Positions 12,930 through 24,992 of a stretch of 64,000 bases of DNA are shown one piece after another. Position 1 is the first letter of the stretch, and every line of letters starts with the position of its first letter. The position numbers and the translations under genes are program-made. Where the stretch lies: the NCBI GenBank assembly GCA_963942565.1, contig OZ012684.1, positions 71,815,699 through 71,879,698 on the forward strand, in the 5' to 3' direction. Origin of the DNA: Maea johnstoni. Lineage: Eukaryota; Annelida; Polychaeta; Spionida; Magelonidae. The notes beneath the pieces were generated by a model. The model worked only from the letters and a program-made list of their open reading frames with translations, was not told the DNA's origin and made no database searches.

Positions 12930-13935
12930 GTAACCCCATACTCCCACGATGGGAGATGGGATCTAGTGTAGACGTTTAAATTGTTCAACCGACTAACATA
13001 TAGTCTACACAGCCACCTGTGGGACCTGTAAGTCTCCGTCTACCAGCTGACAACTGGTACACCCCCCAATCCTCCCATGATGGGAGATTGCATCTACAGT
13101 AGACTTATACTATTAAATTTCAATCGACTAGCAGCTAGTCTACGGAGCCGACAGTACGTGAGGTCTCAGACCTGGAGAACTACCTGCTGACATATGGCAC
13201 CTCCATCCTTCTGTAATGCGTCTTGAAGGGGGCGCTATCAATATTTTACGGACTAGCAGCTAGTCTATTTTCTACCTCTTCTATATGTCTAAGAAAGCCA
13301 TAACACATCTTGAAGGGTGCGTCTTCAATATTCTACGGGGTAGCAGCAAGTCTATTTTGCTACCTCCTCTGGATGTCTCAGAAGGCTACTCGTTGACAAG
13401 TGGCAACCCGATCATGATGATGGCCCATCCGTTCACAAAGCATCTTGAGGGGGCGTTTTCAATATTCTACTGTCTAGCAGCTAGTCAATTTTGCTATCTC
13501 TTCCCAATGTCTCAACAGGAAATAAAAGTCGTTGACAAGTGGCACCTCCATCCTCCCATACAGCGTCTTGAAAGTTTTTTTTCACTATTCCTCGGACTAG
13601 CAGCTAGTCTATTTTGCTACCTCTTCTCGATGTCTCAGAAGACTACTAGTAGACAAGTGGTACCGCCATCCTCTCATAAAGCATCTTGAAGGGGGCGTTT
13701 TCTATATTCCTCGGACTAGCAGCAAGTCTATTTTACTACCTCTTCTCGATGTCTCAGAAGACTACTAGTTGACAAGTGGTACCCCCATCCTCTCATAAAG
13801 CATCTTGAAGGGGGCGTTTTCTATATTCCTTGGACTAGCAGCTAGTCTATTTTACTACCTCTTCTCGATGTCTCAGAAGGCTACTCGTTGACAAGTGGTA
13901 CCCCCATCCTCCCGCTATGGGAGATTACATCTAGT
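12930..13935. repeat. Minisatellite of about 119-bp units with GACTAGCAGCTAGTC core
   Basis: Best-preserved units start at GGACTAG 13594, 13713 and 13832, exactly 119 bp apart. More diverged units extend left through 13472, 13339, 13250 and 13130 to about 12930, some with altered length. Each unit has a near-palindromic GACTAGCAGCTAGTC, a GATGTCTCAGAAG block and a CATCTTGAAGGGGGCG block. Open frames across it are accidental. Confidence 0.9.
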
Positions 13936-13939
13936 GTGT

Positions 13940-15036
13940 ATGTGCCAGCAGCACGCACAGCACCTGTCAGCGAGCTGTCACGGGCCTCATTGTTCACACA
14001 CACACCGAGGGAGATGAGAGATAAGAGAAAGAGGCGTATAGGAAACACATACAATTATACTACATCACGATCGTTAGAAGAGAAATGAAGTAGGGGAAAA
14101 TAATAAGGAAAACCCATGGAGAAAGAACGCTCTCTCTCCCAATCTGCATCTCTTTTACAGATGCACTGGGGTACTTACCACTATCGTATTGTATAGTAAT
14201 GTTTCGATGTTTCGATACTGACCGTGAAAAGTAACAGCTAGTATGTATTGATAAAAGAAATTAAACCAAACTTTCAGTGGCGCTTTTTGAATAGATTCCC
14301 TGACGAGGCAATGTTTCATACTGTATTGCAGTAAAAACCACATACATAAGATGTATTAGTAGCAAAGTATAGTAACGCTATTCTATTTCAACTGTATCAC
14401 ATGGGGTATTCTCAGTTATTTTTATAGATCTTGTGGCTGTGCTGCCATCTATAGTTCAACAGTGACATTATACAAATTTCACTCGCTTGAGAACCAGCCT
14501 ATAGATGCCGTTGCCTTTCTCGATAAGCATCCATGCTCAGCCGGACCGCCTCACTGTGGCTCCACCTAGTGGGGAAAATGTGAAGGAATCACCAGGATGA
14601 CCCCGCCTTTTAAGCACGTGAACGAAAGGCTTAATCCTCGGCAAGGGTTTGACAATGCCCCTGCAAGATCGGTGCCAGTTGGGGTCTACTTGCAATAGAG
14701 TATTTCCAGTTCCCATGCAGAAATTGAGATTTCATTTGTAACCTGTCAGTTTCTCTAAATCATGAAATTTCAGAATGACAAACACTAAAATATAGCACAG
14801 GAGTTGGAAATAAAAAGGTAAGGCAGCAGTCCGTTGCAGCAAATTACAAGGGATTTTCATTTTTGATATTGCTCTATTCCCTGAAGCGAGTTTTCAGATT
14901 TTATGTAAGGTACCTACCCTTACCTTGCAATTCTCTAGATATTTTGTGTTTGGTGAAAATATAAAACCGTTTGTCAACCTCTTGTCTACGTCCCCCAACC
15001 CCCATCTCCCCAACACTGAGTATATACGTGCCTAGA
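13940..15036. other. Non-coding stretch, nothing recognised
   Basis: No exon-like segment and no repeat that I could pair within the window. Confidence 0.45.
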
Positions 15037-15309
15037 AGCTTAGATGAATAAAAACAAGTGAGTATGAGACCAACCGGTCAACCTGAACAAACTGGCTGCG
15101 CCGAATAGTCCAAACGTCGTGTTTTGCGCATGTTGGTGCGCAAGTTTCGTTGCAATGTAAACGGTACGAGAGCCCTCCTTGGTCTTTGTCTCTTAGTGAC
15201 GTCACACTTTGGTCAAATTCGAGACCCCTGACATAGCCAGACCTTCACTATATAGCGCATATAGTAATTGGTCTCTCGCTACATATCCACTCTTTTATTC
15301 ATCTAAGCT
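15037..15309. mobile_element. Inverted-end repeat element, copy 2
   Basis: Ends AGCTTAGATGAATAAAA and its inverse TTTTATTCATCTAAGCT. The interior matches copy 1 (10902-11168) in the opposite orientation at many blocks. No clear target duplication here. Non-coding. Confidence 0.65.
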
Positions 15310-15682
15310 ACAAGACAAGACGTTGACTTGTCGCTAGGCGCATCTGCAACGTGGAGTAGAGGTTGATACCCCAACCACCTGCCAGTTGGGCAAATGCTGG
15401 CCACCATTCTGATTAATTTGACCACTAACCATACGTGGCGATTTTCTCCAAAGCTCACCTTTCGTTGGGGGATGCGTGGCGACGACTCTCACAATTATTG
15501 GGGACGAAAGACAACAATTCGGAAAATGTGATCGTTATTGCCATGGAGATGGACTCTTACGCAAACGGTTGCCAAGGCAGTCGCTTATAAGGACATGGGG
15601 CACACCTTTTCCATTAATTATTGGGTGATGGTATGCTATTAGTACCTTTGGAGCAGGCAACCTCATTCCTCCGTCAGGTGAT

Positions 15683-15717
<35 letters not shown>

Positions 15718-15745
15718 CGGGGAAATGTACGATAACCATCCACCT

Positions 15746-15782
<37 letters not shown>
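15683..15782. repeat. Two (CA)n microsatellites
   Basis: Perfect CA runs at 15683-15716 and 15749-15782, separated by 32 bp. Confidence 0.97.
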
Positions 15783-15784
<2 letters not shown>

Positions 15785-16024
15785 AAAGGGTAGGTAGTCG
15801 CGCCCCGCATATCTCATCGCCTGTTATAAGACATATAAGCAAAACAATGCACTATTCCAAGAAGCATGATATAAGCAATTTAGCCAAAACCAGCGTAAAA
15901 AGACAGTCATGTCAAAACAGACCTCCATTTAACTTGAACACACATCCAAATTAACACAATCTTGTACCGAACGTCGGATGGACGGTGGCCAGCAGATCTC
16001 GCTGTGTGGACATTGTTACGGGTC

Positions 16025-16370
16025 ACAGCAGTGAATCAACTGATATACCCTGCTCACAGCCATTGAGCATCCTCTATTCTATTTAGCCCGGTCCTTAATG
16101 GCCCGAGTTCGGCTGCTGCACACTGAGCCAAATGTGATTGTATGGTAACTGCCCCCCCCCCCCCATGCATCTTCCAGGTAACAAAACTAATCTTATATGA
16201 ATACAGCAATATCAAGCAGTATGTTCTGCTATACCCTACTCGCAGCCAATATGAATGATCGGTTCTCTTTAGCCTGATCCTTAATCATCCGAGTGCAAAA
16301 CGGGCACTGAAGAACCGTATCACTCGCGCTACGCACTGGGCCTGATGTAAGTTTATGGTAATTGGCGCCT
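16025..16370. repeat. Imperfect direct duplication
   Basis: Two diverged copies, about 16025-16165 and 16215-16370, share TATACCCTGCTC-CAGCCA, TTTAGCC-G-TCCTTAAT and GTATGGTAA-T-GC blocks in the same order. A C-run at 16152-16164 ends the first. Confidence 0.6.
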
Positions 16371-16379
16371 GGTGGCCAC

Positions 16380-17860
16380 ACAGCTCGCTGGAACAAACGT
16401 ATGTCATAAAAAAACATCACTGAAAAGACTTATATTCATATGCATATATGCATAAGCCATCCGATCCAGTCTGAGTACTAATTTGTCATTGGAAATTGCT
16501 GTAATTAAATCTCCTTGATAACATTTTTTTTTCATCTGAATGTATCTCTAAATCAGTCATCTATGTATATTTCATATAAACAGGTGAATTGAAAAAAGTG
16601 ATTAGTATGGTTAAACAACAACATTTATAAGATAAATCGCCCACAATGATTTTTCTGCAGCATTTATATCATCACCACATCATGGTATATCCTAGACTAG
16701 GCTCCTAGTCCCCAAAGAGTTGCCACTCCCTTCTGTGCTGACCAAGCAGTGCGGTGTAGTATCAGGTATGGTAGATAGATGGCACCACCTGGTCTTCCTA
16801 TCTATAGAGGTTCTATTCATAGTCAAACTGAATCCTCTATTCCCCTGGTGATATAAATGTAAACTAAATTGGCCACTATGGCCACGTAGACTATTTGGTG
16901 CCAGGTAATATAACAACATGACAGAAAAAATACTAATGACAGCCTATAAAATAGAAATCTAGGCTAGGTATATCCGAAAGCGCAAGCCCTGCTGTACCCT
17001 TCTTTCTAGCCTGGTTCTCAGGCTGTATTAGGTATAATGCCCCAACCACTATATGTGATACAGACCACAGCTCTAGTGTGTCACCCTTGAGGATTTATTC
17101 AGAACTAAACCTGTAGTGAAATCAACTCCGATCAGACCAGTGAAAGAGCCAGATATCATAGACTTGTAGCAAGTCTACCTTCTTTCTTGCCAGCACACAG
17201 ATGAACTTCTTACATGTAGGCAGGCAGGTCTTGGGGTTTGGGCCTATCACCTACACATAACATGGCCTGAAGGCATAACGGATGTCCACGTTACTAGCTA
17301 TTCACACAAGATTTCCAGTAAACTATTATTAACGAGTACTAGTATTGTGTGCCCACTTTCAAATTCAACATTAAATGTTTGGAATGGTCTAATGTTTACA
17401 TTCATTTCAATAGAGATTAGCTCGAAAGTAGAAAAAGTGACGACATGGGTAGGATGATGTGATTTGTTATGTAATATCGTATATCGTGATATACTTTTAG
17501 TATGTTTTTTCCTGATAAAACAGACTAATTACCATGAATAACGTATCATTTGGAGAAAAAATGATAAACATAATAGATACAGAATCCATCCAGAGTCGTG
17601 CTTCATTTGCCAAGTATGTTTCACACTATCTGATCAGCAGTATGATATTGTTTTGAATGGGTGCAGCGAGTCAAGACGAGACAATGGCTCATAATGAAGG
17701 CGCCTGGTTTGTAAACTTTTAAACAGGTAAATTGAGGTACATGTATCACGACATCACTTCAATAGGATTTCACGTATGCATGATAAATTTTGCTGTAGTA
17801 TAACGGAAAGGTACTTTTCTACACATGGACATGTCGTGTACGATGGACCAAATGTGAAAG
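16380..17860. other. Non-coding stretch, nothing recognised
   Basis: No exon-like segment on either strand. Short CTAGACTAG-type motifs near 16692 echo the minisatellite core. Confidence 0.45.
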
Positions 17861-17864
17861 AGAA

Positions 17865-17965
17865 AATAATTTCAAATTTTTTTTCACTCTCGTTTATTGG
17901 GGAGAGAAAATAAATCTAAATTCATTTTCACTCCCGTTTATTGGGGAAAGAAAATAAATTTAAAT
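17865..17965. repeat. Tandem pair of about 55-bp units
   Basis: Two copies of a TTTTCACTC-CGTTTATTGGGG-GAAAATAAAT unit in a row. Confidence 0.8.
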
Positions 17966-17999
17966 TAGTTTCATTGTCATATAAGTTCTAAAGTACGAA

Positions 18000-18038
18000 G
18001 TAGTAGTAGTAGCAGTAGTAGTAGTAGTAGTAGTAGTA
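18000..18038. repeat. (TAG)n microsatellite
   Basis: About 13 trinucleotide units with one interruption. Confidence 0.95.
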
Positions 18039-18171
18039 AGGAAGAAATTGGTAATTACGTCGCTTTCAACAACATATAGGTAACATAGCGACGAGATAGA
18101 AAACCGTGAGCGGGAAGAAACTCGCTCCAATCGTGAATCGTTCCAAGGAACCTATCAGTTGCAGAAGTATT

Positions 18172-18299
18172 ATAGACCGTCATCCACAACGCCGCACATT
18201 TTCATATAACCAGCTGATGGGGAACCAGCGGAGACTTGAACCTGCGACCTCACAATTGGGAGCCAACTATTGTAACCACTAGGCCACGGCAGATCCCTA
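18172..18299 (-). mobile_element. tRNA-derived SINE, second family
   Basis: On the minus strand it begins GGGATCTGCCGTGGCCTAG, with an A-box-like TGGCCTAGTGGTTA and a B-box-like GGTTCAAGTCTC. The same head and following block (TTATATGAAAATGTGCGGC) recur in degraded form at 32160. The (TAG)n tract at 18301-18360 abuts its 5' end. Confidence 0.75.

Positions 18300-18300
<1 letters not shown>

Positions 18301-18360
<60 letters not shown>
18301..18360. repeat. (TAG)20 microsatellite
   Basis: Twenty perfect trinucleotide units. The apparent poly-Tyr and poly-Leu frames here are artefacts. Confidence 0.98.
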
Positions 18361-19084
18361 TTTTTAAAGGAAATATCAAGCAAAACAACTGACTGACTTC
18401 CCCGCCTGCTGATTGCGGATTGAATGTATATATGGATAAAGCACTCTTTTTTTAAATATGAGATTGCCATTAACAGATCTTCAACAGTATTATGTCTGCC
18501 GTTCCCGGGGCACATACTGGCCAAAGTAGTCGATCCACCCTCCCCTAGATTTACTGACCATACCCCTCCCCATAGATTGGTTAGATGGCTCTGTTCTCCC
18601 GTCTTGTGCGACTACGAGCAAAACTCATCAAGAGGACGAGAGATAGAGAACGCATGCAACTAGAGACAATTGATCTGAGGAAACCGGAAAATGTCATCTA
18701 CTAGCCAGAATTTAAGCGAAATGTCACAAAATGTCAAAACGACGATTTCGCCGGAGAAGACACGTCGCGGCGGAATAAAAGGTCATCCCGTGGTCTTTAC
18801 ATGAATTGTAATCAGCGGCGACCCTTAACCCTATTCGTGCCTGTGTCGCCACAATGATCTTATAACTGGGGAAATATCCCAAAAAATAAAACATGTGATG
18901 ATCAAAATATTTAAAGGGTTGCTGTCAATCAAAAAGGAAACACATCCGTGAGCTATTTTTATTTTTTAATTGCCATCTAATTTTGCTTAGGATTGTAAGT
19001 CTACTTTACCACCAGTGAGAACTGACTGGAGCAACGCGATCGTGATGATATCCGGATCTGCAATGTCTCCATAACGGTTTTCTT

Positions 19085-19728
19085 GCGGAGCTCAAACCAG
19101 GTTAGCCTAGTGCTAGGCCAAGAAGTTTTTCATCTCTATGTATTTGACATGGAAACTATGACAACTCTAAGCTGTGTCTACTACAGTTGGCCCACGTTGA
19201 GATTTTTCCAGTTTCTTGATTCTGACCAGAGACATCTTCATAGATTCTCCTTGTTCTGACTAACCTGTGTGACACCTTTGGTGCCGTCTGTCACCAGCCA
19301 CAGGAACTAACACCCGAGAGATTAAGCAAAATATAAAGACCAGAACAGAAAAAAGCATAATTTGATAAAAAAATAGATATATAGTCTAGGAGCTAGTCTA
19401 TCACCAGATGCATGTGGTAAGAAGAGCTTGGAGAACTCAATCCGTCGTAGTCTAGTCCTAAGCCATGAACATGTTTTATCTCCATATATTTCACAGGAAA
19501 ATTTCAACAATTCTAAACTGTGCCTACCACTATAATTCAATTCTTATATTGCTAACCAGTAAACCAGCTTCTTGATTCTGACTAAACCAGTATGATCATC
19601 CTTGCTGCCATCTATCACCAGCGACAGGAACTAACACCTAAAACATTAAGCAAAAGATAGAAATGAGAACAGAGGAAAGCATAATTTAATAAAAAAAAAT
19701 CATAGACTAGGAGCTAGTCTATCACCAG
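19085..19728. repeat. Tandem duplication of a 321-bp unit
   Basis: The shared CTAGGAGCTAGTCTATCACC block lies at 19386 and 19707, 321 bp apart. Preceding blocks (TTTCTTGATTCTGAC, AGGAACTAACACC, GCATAATTT-ATAAAAAAA) recur in the same order. Copies are diverged. The palindromic GACTAGGAGCTAGTC resembles the core of the 119-bp minisatellite. Confidence 0.8.
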
Positions 19729-19943
19729 GCTTGGCAGGAAGAGAGTCTAGAACTCAAGCCGTCGCTGTTCCCCGTACATTCATCTTTCAGGAAACCTTAA
19801 CGAGGATCGAATTGTATTACCAGACAACCCAACCCTACATAGAGAATGCAGAGTGCAAGTGGCCTGGTACAAAGGAATATCTTGTGAAGAAACATTTGAA
19901 AAGTATATGGAATACAAGTTGTTCCTGCTGAGTTCAGCTTCCC

Positions 19944-20646
19944 TAGACCCGGTTTGTGTCTCTATCCAGGCCAGCTGTTCTTAATACTGACGTCTATTTG
20001 GCCTTCAGAGACACGGTACCACTGCATTGTAAAAACCTGGCATCCACTACGGTGAATTCACCGTAGTGGATTTCTCGCGTGATAAGGCGAGTGTCACGGT
20101 CAGACTTATACCAATGAATTAAGTACATCTTTGACTAGAGTATTTGCCCTAAGTCGGCAGGTGACAATGGTTGGAATGTTTTATTATCTTAGAAAGAAGT
20201 TCCGAAGCGGCAATTTCCGCCATTTTAAAATTCCGATGTATGCTAAGGCCTGACTAATCGAGCACCTGCCAAGACATTAGGAGCGTCTGTTATATGCGAA
20301 AAGACGCTCCTAATGTCTTGGCAAGTGCTCGATTAGTGAGGCCTAAGTATACATCGGAATTTTAAAATGGCGGAAATTGCCGCTTCAGAACTTCTTTCTA
20401 AGATTATAAAACATTTCAACCATTGTCACCTGCCGACTTAGGGCAAATACTCTAGTCAAAGATGTACTTAATTCATTGGTATAAGTCTGGCCGTGACACT
20501 CGACTTATCACGCGAGAAATCCACTACGGTGAATTCACCGTAGTGGATGCCAGGTTTTTACAATGCAGTGGTACCGTGTCTCTGAAGGCCAAATAGACGT
20601 CAGTATTAAGAACAGCTGGCCTGGATAGAGACACAAACCGGGTCTA
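19944..20646. mobile_element. 703-bp foldback element with 9-bp target duplication
   Basis: Nearly perfect inverted repeat over its whole length, centred near 20295, with a 13-nt loop between GAGCGTCT (20281) and AGACGCTC (20309). Ends TAGACCCGG and CCGGGTCTA. Flanked by CAGCTTCCC at 19935-19943 and 20647-20655. Long inverted arms with a 9-bp duplication are typical of Mutator-like foldback elements. Each arm carries a perfect 30-bp palindrome (20042-20071 and 20519-20548). No coding capacity. Confidence 0.9.
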
Positions 20647-20659
20647 CAGCTTCCCCTGA

Positions 20660-22295
20660 TCAAATATGTTTGAAATATGGACTCCCAGAATAGTACAAGA
20701 GATGGCCGATAGATGACACTGTATGATACTTTTTCTAGCGTTTTTTCAATGCTATGTTGGCGGCGCCAAGTGAGAAAATATGAGCAAACATGACTACACG
20801 ACTAAATGCTTACAAAAAGGTTATACCTATAACAACAGCCCACACTGGGTGGCCCTTTACCTCCCTAGAAAAGTGAGAAAGTTCTGAGAAGTGAACTCCT
20901 GATATAAAAACCTTTGCGCAGGACATGCTCAGACAGTTTCACTCACGTGGGATGTCTGTCTACTTGCTTGGCAGAGACACGACCCAATGTTCTCTTTTAA
21001 TATCTAAAGGCAGAGCTGAATGGGCCATGTTATATTGCTATAGAGTTGTTCTATATTTAACACATTCAAGCATACTGTTCGGCTGGGTCAATGCTTCTTT
21101 TGCAAGTAACTTGAAAAAAAAATGCCCGGACAAAATACTTAAACAGTTTAAGGCAATTGCTAGTTGAGTCCTGATTAACGCTTATCCTTAATTTTCCCCT
21201 ATAAAGATATTTTTAAGTTAGATATCAGCAAAACAAGAACTTCGGATCTATATAGTCTTGTAGGAGTTAGGAATTGCCCCCACATTATCAGAGAGAGGAT
21301 AATCACAAACAATGAGGGTTGTATTCAATTAAAGGCAGACAGTTATATCAAATGGCCTAACGAAAAACACGTATCACCACTTTCGCCTTTCATTCTCTGA
21401 GTCTCTCGTCACCTTACGTAGCAGATAATAATTAAATTATAGCTATCATCCGACGAAATACGCACTATTTCTTGGCCGCAAATTACTTGAGAAACGCGGG
21501 TAGGATGGGGAGTGGGATGGGCAGGATGAACATTGTGGTGAATAGGGAGTAATTAAAATTGAACACCTGCCTCAGACAGGCGTTAGTTTCACCAGTAATA
21601 ATGTTCCAACACTTTTTCTTTACTGCCAAGCTCGTTCGTTCCCTCGGCTGTGGTATGGCTAGAAAGTGGGAAGCTCGTTAATCCGACAGTACCATGTATA
21701 GCTACTCTATTTTCTGGCAATCCCTGCAAACCCACTCATCAGACAACACCTCCAGAACAATTGTAATCACCCGAGAGCGAGTATCACAGGTGACCGTATA
21801 AGGTGTGCTCTGTGTTAGGTCGGGTAGCCTGCTTCCTAGGCTATATGTAAATGTCATCCCTTGTTGATAGATGGCACTGCGGTACGCTTGGTGGGTTAGA
21901 AAAAGGTTACTGCCAGTACAACCCCCTCGCGTGGCATTTGTGCGAACTAAATGGCCAACAGTAGGTCAACAGCCCTTACGTAGGTGTAGACATATATTAT
22001 ATGTTTTCATATATAGTATGATAAAATAATAACGCCTAGTAGCTAGGCTAAGTGTCGTGTTGAAGTGATAGGATATCCCTACATTCATTTCGCACCCCAT
22101 ATACTGCAATATGCACGGCATTTGGTGCATGCCTTGAAACAACATTGGCTTCTCTCTGAGACTGGTATATTAGGGCTTAATGATAATGAACACACTCGTT
22201 ACAGACGGAGTGGTCTCAGAATCAAAATGCCAGCAGCTCTTCTGAGAAAAGAGGGGATCACATATATAGAACACTTTTATATCCTGTTAATGTGT
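20660..22295. other. Non-coding stretch, nothing recognised
   Basis: The open frames 20925-21167 and 22065-22307 show no family resemblance and lack splice context. No paired repeats seen. Confidence 0.45.
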
Positions 22296-22452
22296 ATTAA
22301 CCCATAGTGTTTAGAAATCTTTTAGATTTCACCACAAATGTCGATCACTCATGTGTCTGTTCATGTACAATTTTCGCAAAAAGTCTGCATGGACTAGAGT
22401 ACTAGAACAACAGAGGGAATCTGATATTCATATCAGAGATTAGGCTCTTCCA

Positions 22453-24992
22453 TACGGAAGCCTATTAGGACCACTGAAAAAAAAAAAAAATATTTTTATT
22501 TTTTTCCTTAGAAATCCGAAAATCTAAAAAAAAAACAAAAAAAAAACAAATTGTCTCAAGATCCTCGTTCGGAAATTTTTTTTTTTTTTAAATATTTTTT
22601 TTGTGTTCTGCAATGTTACTAAAAATAGATAGCCAATCACTGCCTCGCTCGTGTAGCCTCGTCAATCACACTACACGCGCGTGAGGCAGCGCCGGCAGTG
22701 GCATTCTTGTCTGAACAACGGATAAATACACGTTTTATCTACATATAATTTAGCCTGTGTTATTTTTCATTCATTTTTCACTCATCTGTATCAGTATCTG
22801 TATAGCTGATAATGCTCCTTAAGGAGAACTGTCACAGCTTGAACAGGCATACAAACACACACACACGCACATACATTGCCGGGACTGTCTGCGAGCATCA
22901 GATCGTTCTGGTTAAGGTGATGGGTACCATTGCAAGCCAGTTAAAAGCCCTGTCCCAAAACACACCTCAAAGCAGCATAATCCTATAACTAGGTGTATCT
23001 CCAGGTTCCTGAGTGTTATCAGGTAGAGAATATCATCGCCACCTGTCATTATTCAATCCATATTCTGTTTTATTTCAAAATTTACAACTTTTTTTTCAAA
23101 TGACATATTCTCATTAATTACACAGGTGACTGTTACTGCAGGTTCAGAGTTACTTTAGGGATATCATTGACTATGCCCAATAAAAAGTATTTTTTTGATT
23201 TTTTACTGCTGAAGATTTTTACAGACCATAACGTTGAAAATTTTAGTTAGAAATCTCCACACCAACTTTACTTGGTGACCTCACGTGCTCATAGCTAGCA
23301 CCTATTTATAGCATCCTGACCACAAGCCATTGTCTTGAGATCGTCGATGTGTATCTTTGTGCAACTCTCTTTTGTTTCGAGTGCTCAGGAGTGATCAGCG
23401 AGGTATGTCCACTACTATCAAAGGGGTTCCCATGCCTCCACACACAAGATTTCTCACTAGAATTTTCAATGTTATGGCCTGTAAAAATCTTCAGGAGTAA
23501 AAAATCAAAAAAATACTTTTTATTGGGCATAGTCAATGACATCCCTAAGGTATCTATGAACCTACAGTAACCATCAACTGCGTAATTAATGAGAATATGT
23601 CATTCGAAAAAAAAGTTGTAAATTTTGAAATAATACAGAATATGGATTGAATAATGACAGGTGGCGATGATATTCTCTACCTGATGACACTCAGGAACCT
23701 TAAGACGTAGGTGACATGTCAATCTGCGTGCAACGCGCTGGGCGTGTGTGTGCTATAGACCAGGAGACTTGCCCCCCCCCCCCCCCTCTCAGGCTGTCCG
23801 TACTGTTCGCCGTGTATAGGCGAGGCCCGTCAGAGCAACAAGCATAGGGCCGTAACGTTACGGCACGGAGGGTCTGTGTGTGTACGTGTGTGTTTGCATG
23901 TCTGTTCTTAATAAGTCAAAAAAAAATATTCTAAGACCGCTTACAAGGACCACAATTTTTTTTTAAATTTTATTTATTTTTGCTTAGAAATCAGAAAATC
24001 TTTTCAAAAAAAAATTTTTTTTAATTTTATTTTTTTGCTTAGAAATCAGAAAAATTAAAAACATTTTTTTTTTTTAATTTTTTTTTTTTGCTTAGATATC
24101 AGAAAAAAAAAAAAAATTTTTTTTAAAGATTTTCTCATATCTAAGCAAAAAAAAAATTAAAATTTTTTTTTTAATTTTTCTGATTTCTTAGCAAAAAAAA
24201 TAAAATTAAAAAAAAATTTTTTTTTGAAAAGATTTTCTGATTTCTAAGCAAAAATAAATAAAATTTAAAAAAAAATTGTGGACCTTGTAAGCGGTCTTAG
24301 AATTATTTTTTTTTGACTTATTAAGAACAGACATGCAAACACACACGTACACACACAGACCCTCCGTGCCGTAACGTTACGGCCCTATGCTTGTTGCTCT
24401 GACGGGCCTCGCCTATACACGGCGAACGGTACGGACAGCCTGAAGGGGGGTGGGGGGGGGGGGGGGGGGGGGGCAAGTCTCCTGGTCTATAGCACACACA
24501 CGCCCAGCGCGTTGCACGCAGATTGACATGTCACCTACGTCTTAACCAGAACGATCTGATGCTCGCAGAGTCCCGACAATGTATGTGCGTGTGTGTGTGT
24601 GTTTGTATGCCTGTTCAAGCTGTGACAGTTCTCCTTAAGGAGCATTATCAGCTATACAGATACTGATACAGATGAGTGAAAAATAACACAGGCTAAATTA
24701 TATGTAGATAAAACGTGTATTTATCCGTTGTTCAGACAAGAATGCCACTGCCGGCGCTGCCTCACGCGCGTGTAGTGTGATTGACAAGGCTACACGAGCG
24801 AGGCAGTGATTGGCTATCTATATTATTAACTTTGCAGAACACAAAAAAATATTTAAAAAAAAAAAAAAAATCCGAACAAGGATCTTGAGACAATTTTTTT
24901 TTATTTATTTATTTTTTTTAGATTTTCGGATTTCTAAGGAAAAAAATTTAAAAATAAATTAAAATTTTCAGTGGTCCTAATAGGCTTCCGTA
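22453..24992. mobile_element. 2.54-kb palindromic element with 6-bp target duplication
   Basis: Ends TACGGAAGCCTATTAGGACC and its inverse. CTTCCA directly flanks both sides (22447-22452 and 24993-24998). The right arm is continuous from about 24120 to 24992. The left arm is the same sequence but split by an insertion (22917-23699). The hinge near 24118 is AT-rich with repeated TTTGCTTAGAAATCAGAAAA blocks. Arms contain poly-C/poly-G (23772-23787 and about 24452-24473), CA runs, and GCCGTAACGTTACGGC. No protein-coding potential, and the family is not recognised. Confidence 0.85.
22917..23699. mobile_element. Nested insertion with 5-bp duplication, itself an inverted repeat
   Basis: Interrupts the left arm of the palindrome. 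TTAAG occurs once at this point in the intact right arm (24541-24545, inverted) but twice around the insertion (22912-22916 and 23700-23704). The insert has inverted arms at about 23009-23250 and 23460-23699 beginning GGTTCCTGAGTG. The 92 bp from 22917 to 23008 has no mirror copy on the other side. Non-coding. Confidence 0.85.

Noticed and set aside
12930-13935. CRISPR-like array
   Set aside because: Units are contiguous 119-bp tandem repeats without unique spacers, in an animal genome.
18172-18299. Functional tRNA gene
   Set aside because: A- and B-box-like motifs are present but the arms do not fold as a tRNA, and a second diverged copy with the same 3' extension exists at 32160, so it is a SINE.
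18170-18524. Minus-strand frames with poly-Tyr or poly-Leu
   Set aside because: Translation of the (TAG)n microsatellite and a tRNA-derived SINE, not a protein.
22453-24992. Polinton-type element suggested by the 6-bp duplication
   Set aside because: It has no coding region at all, its ends do not begin AGT, and it is palindromic throughout.
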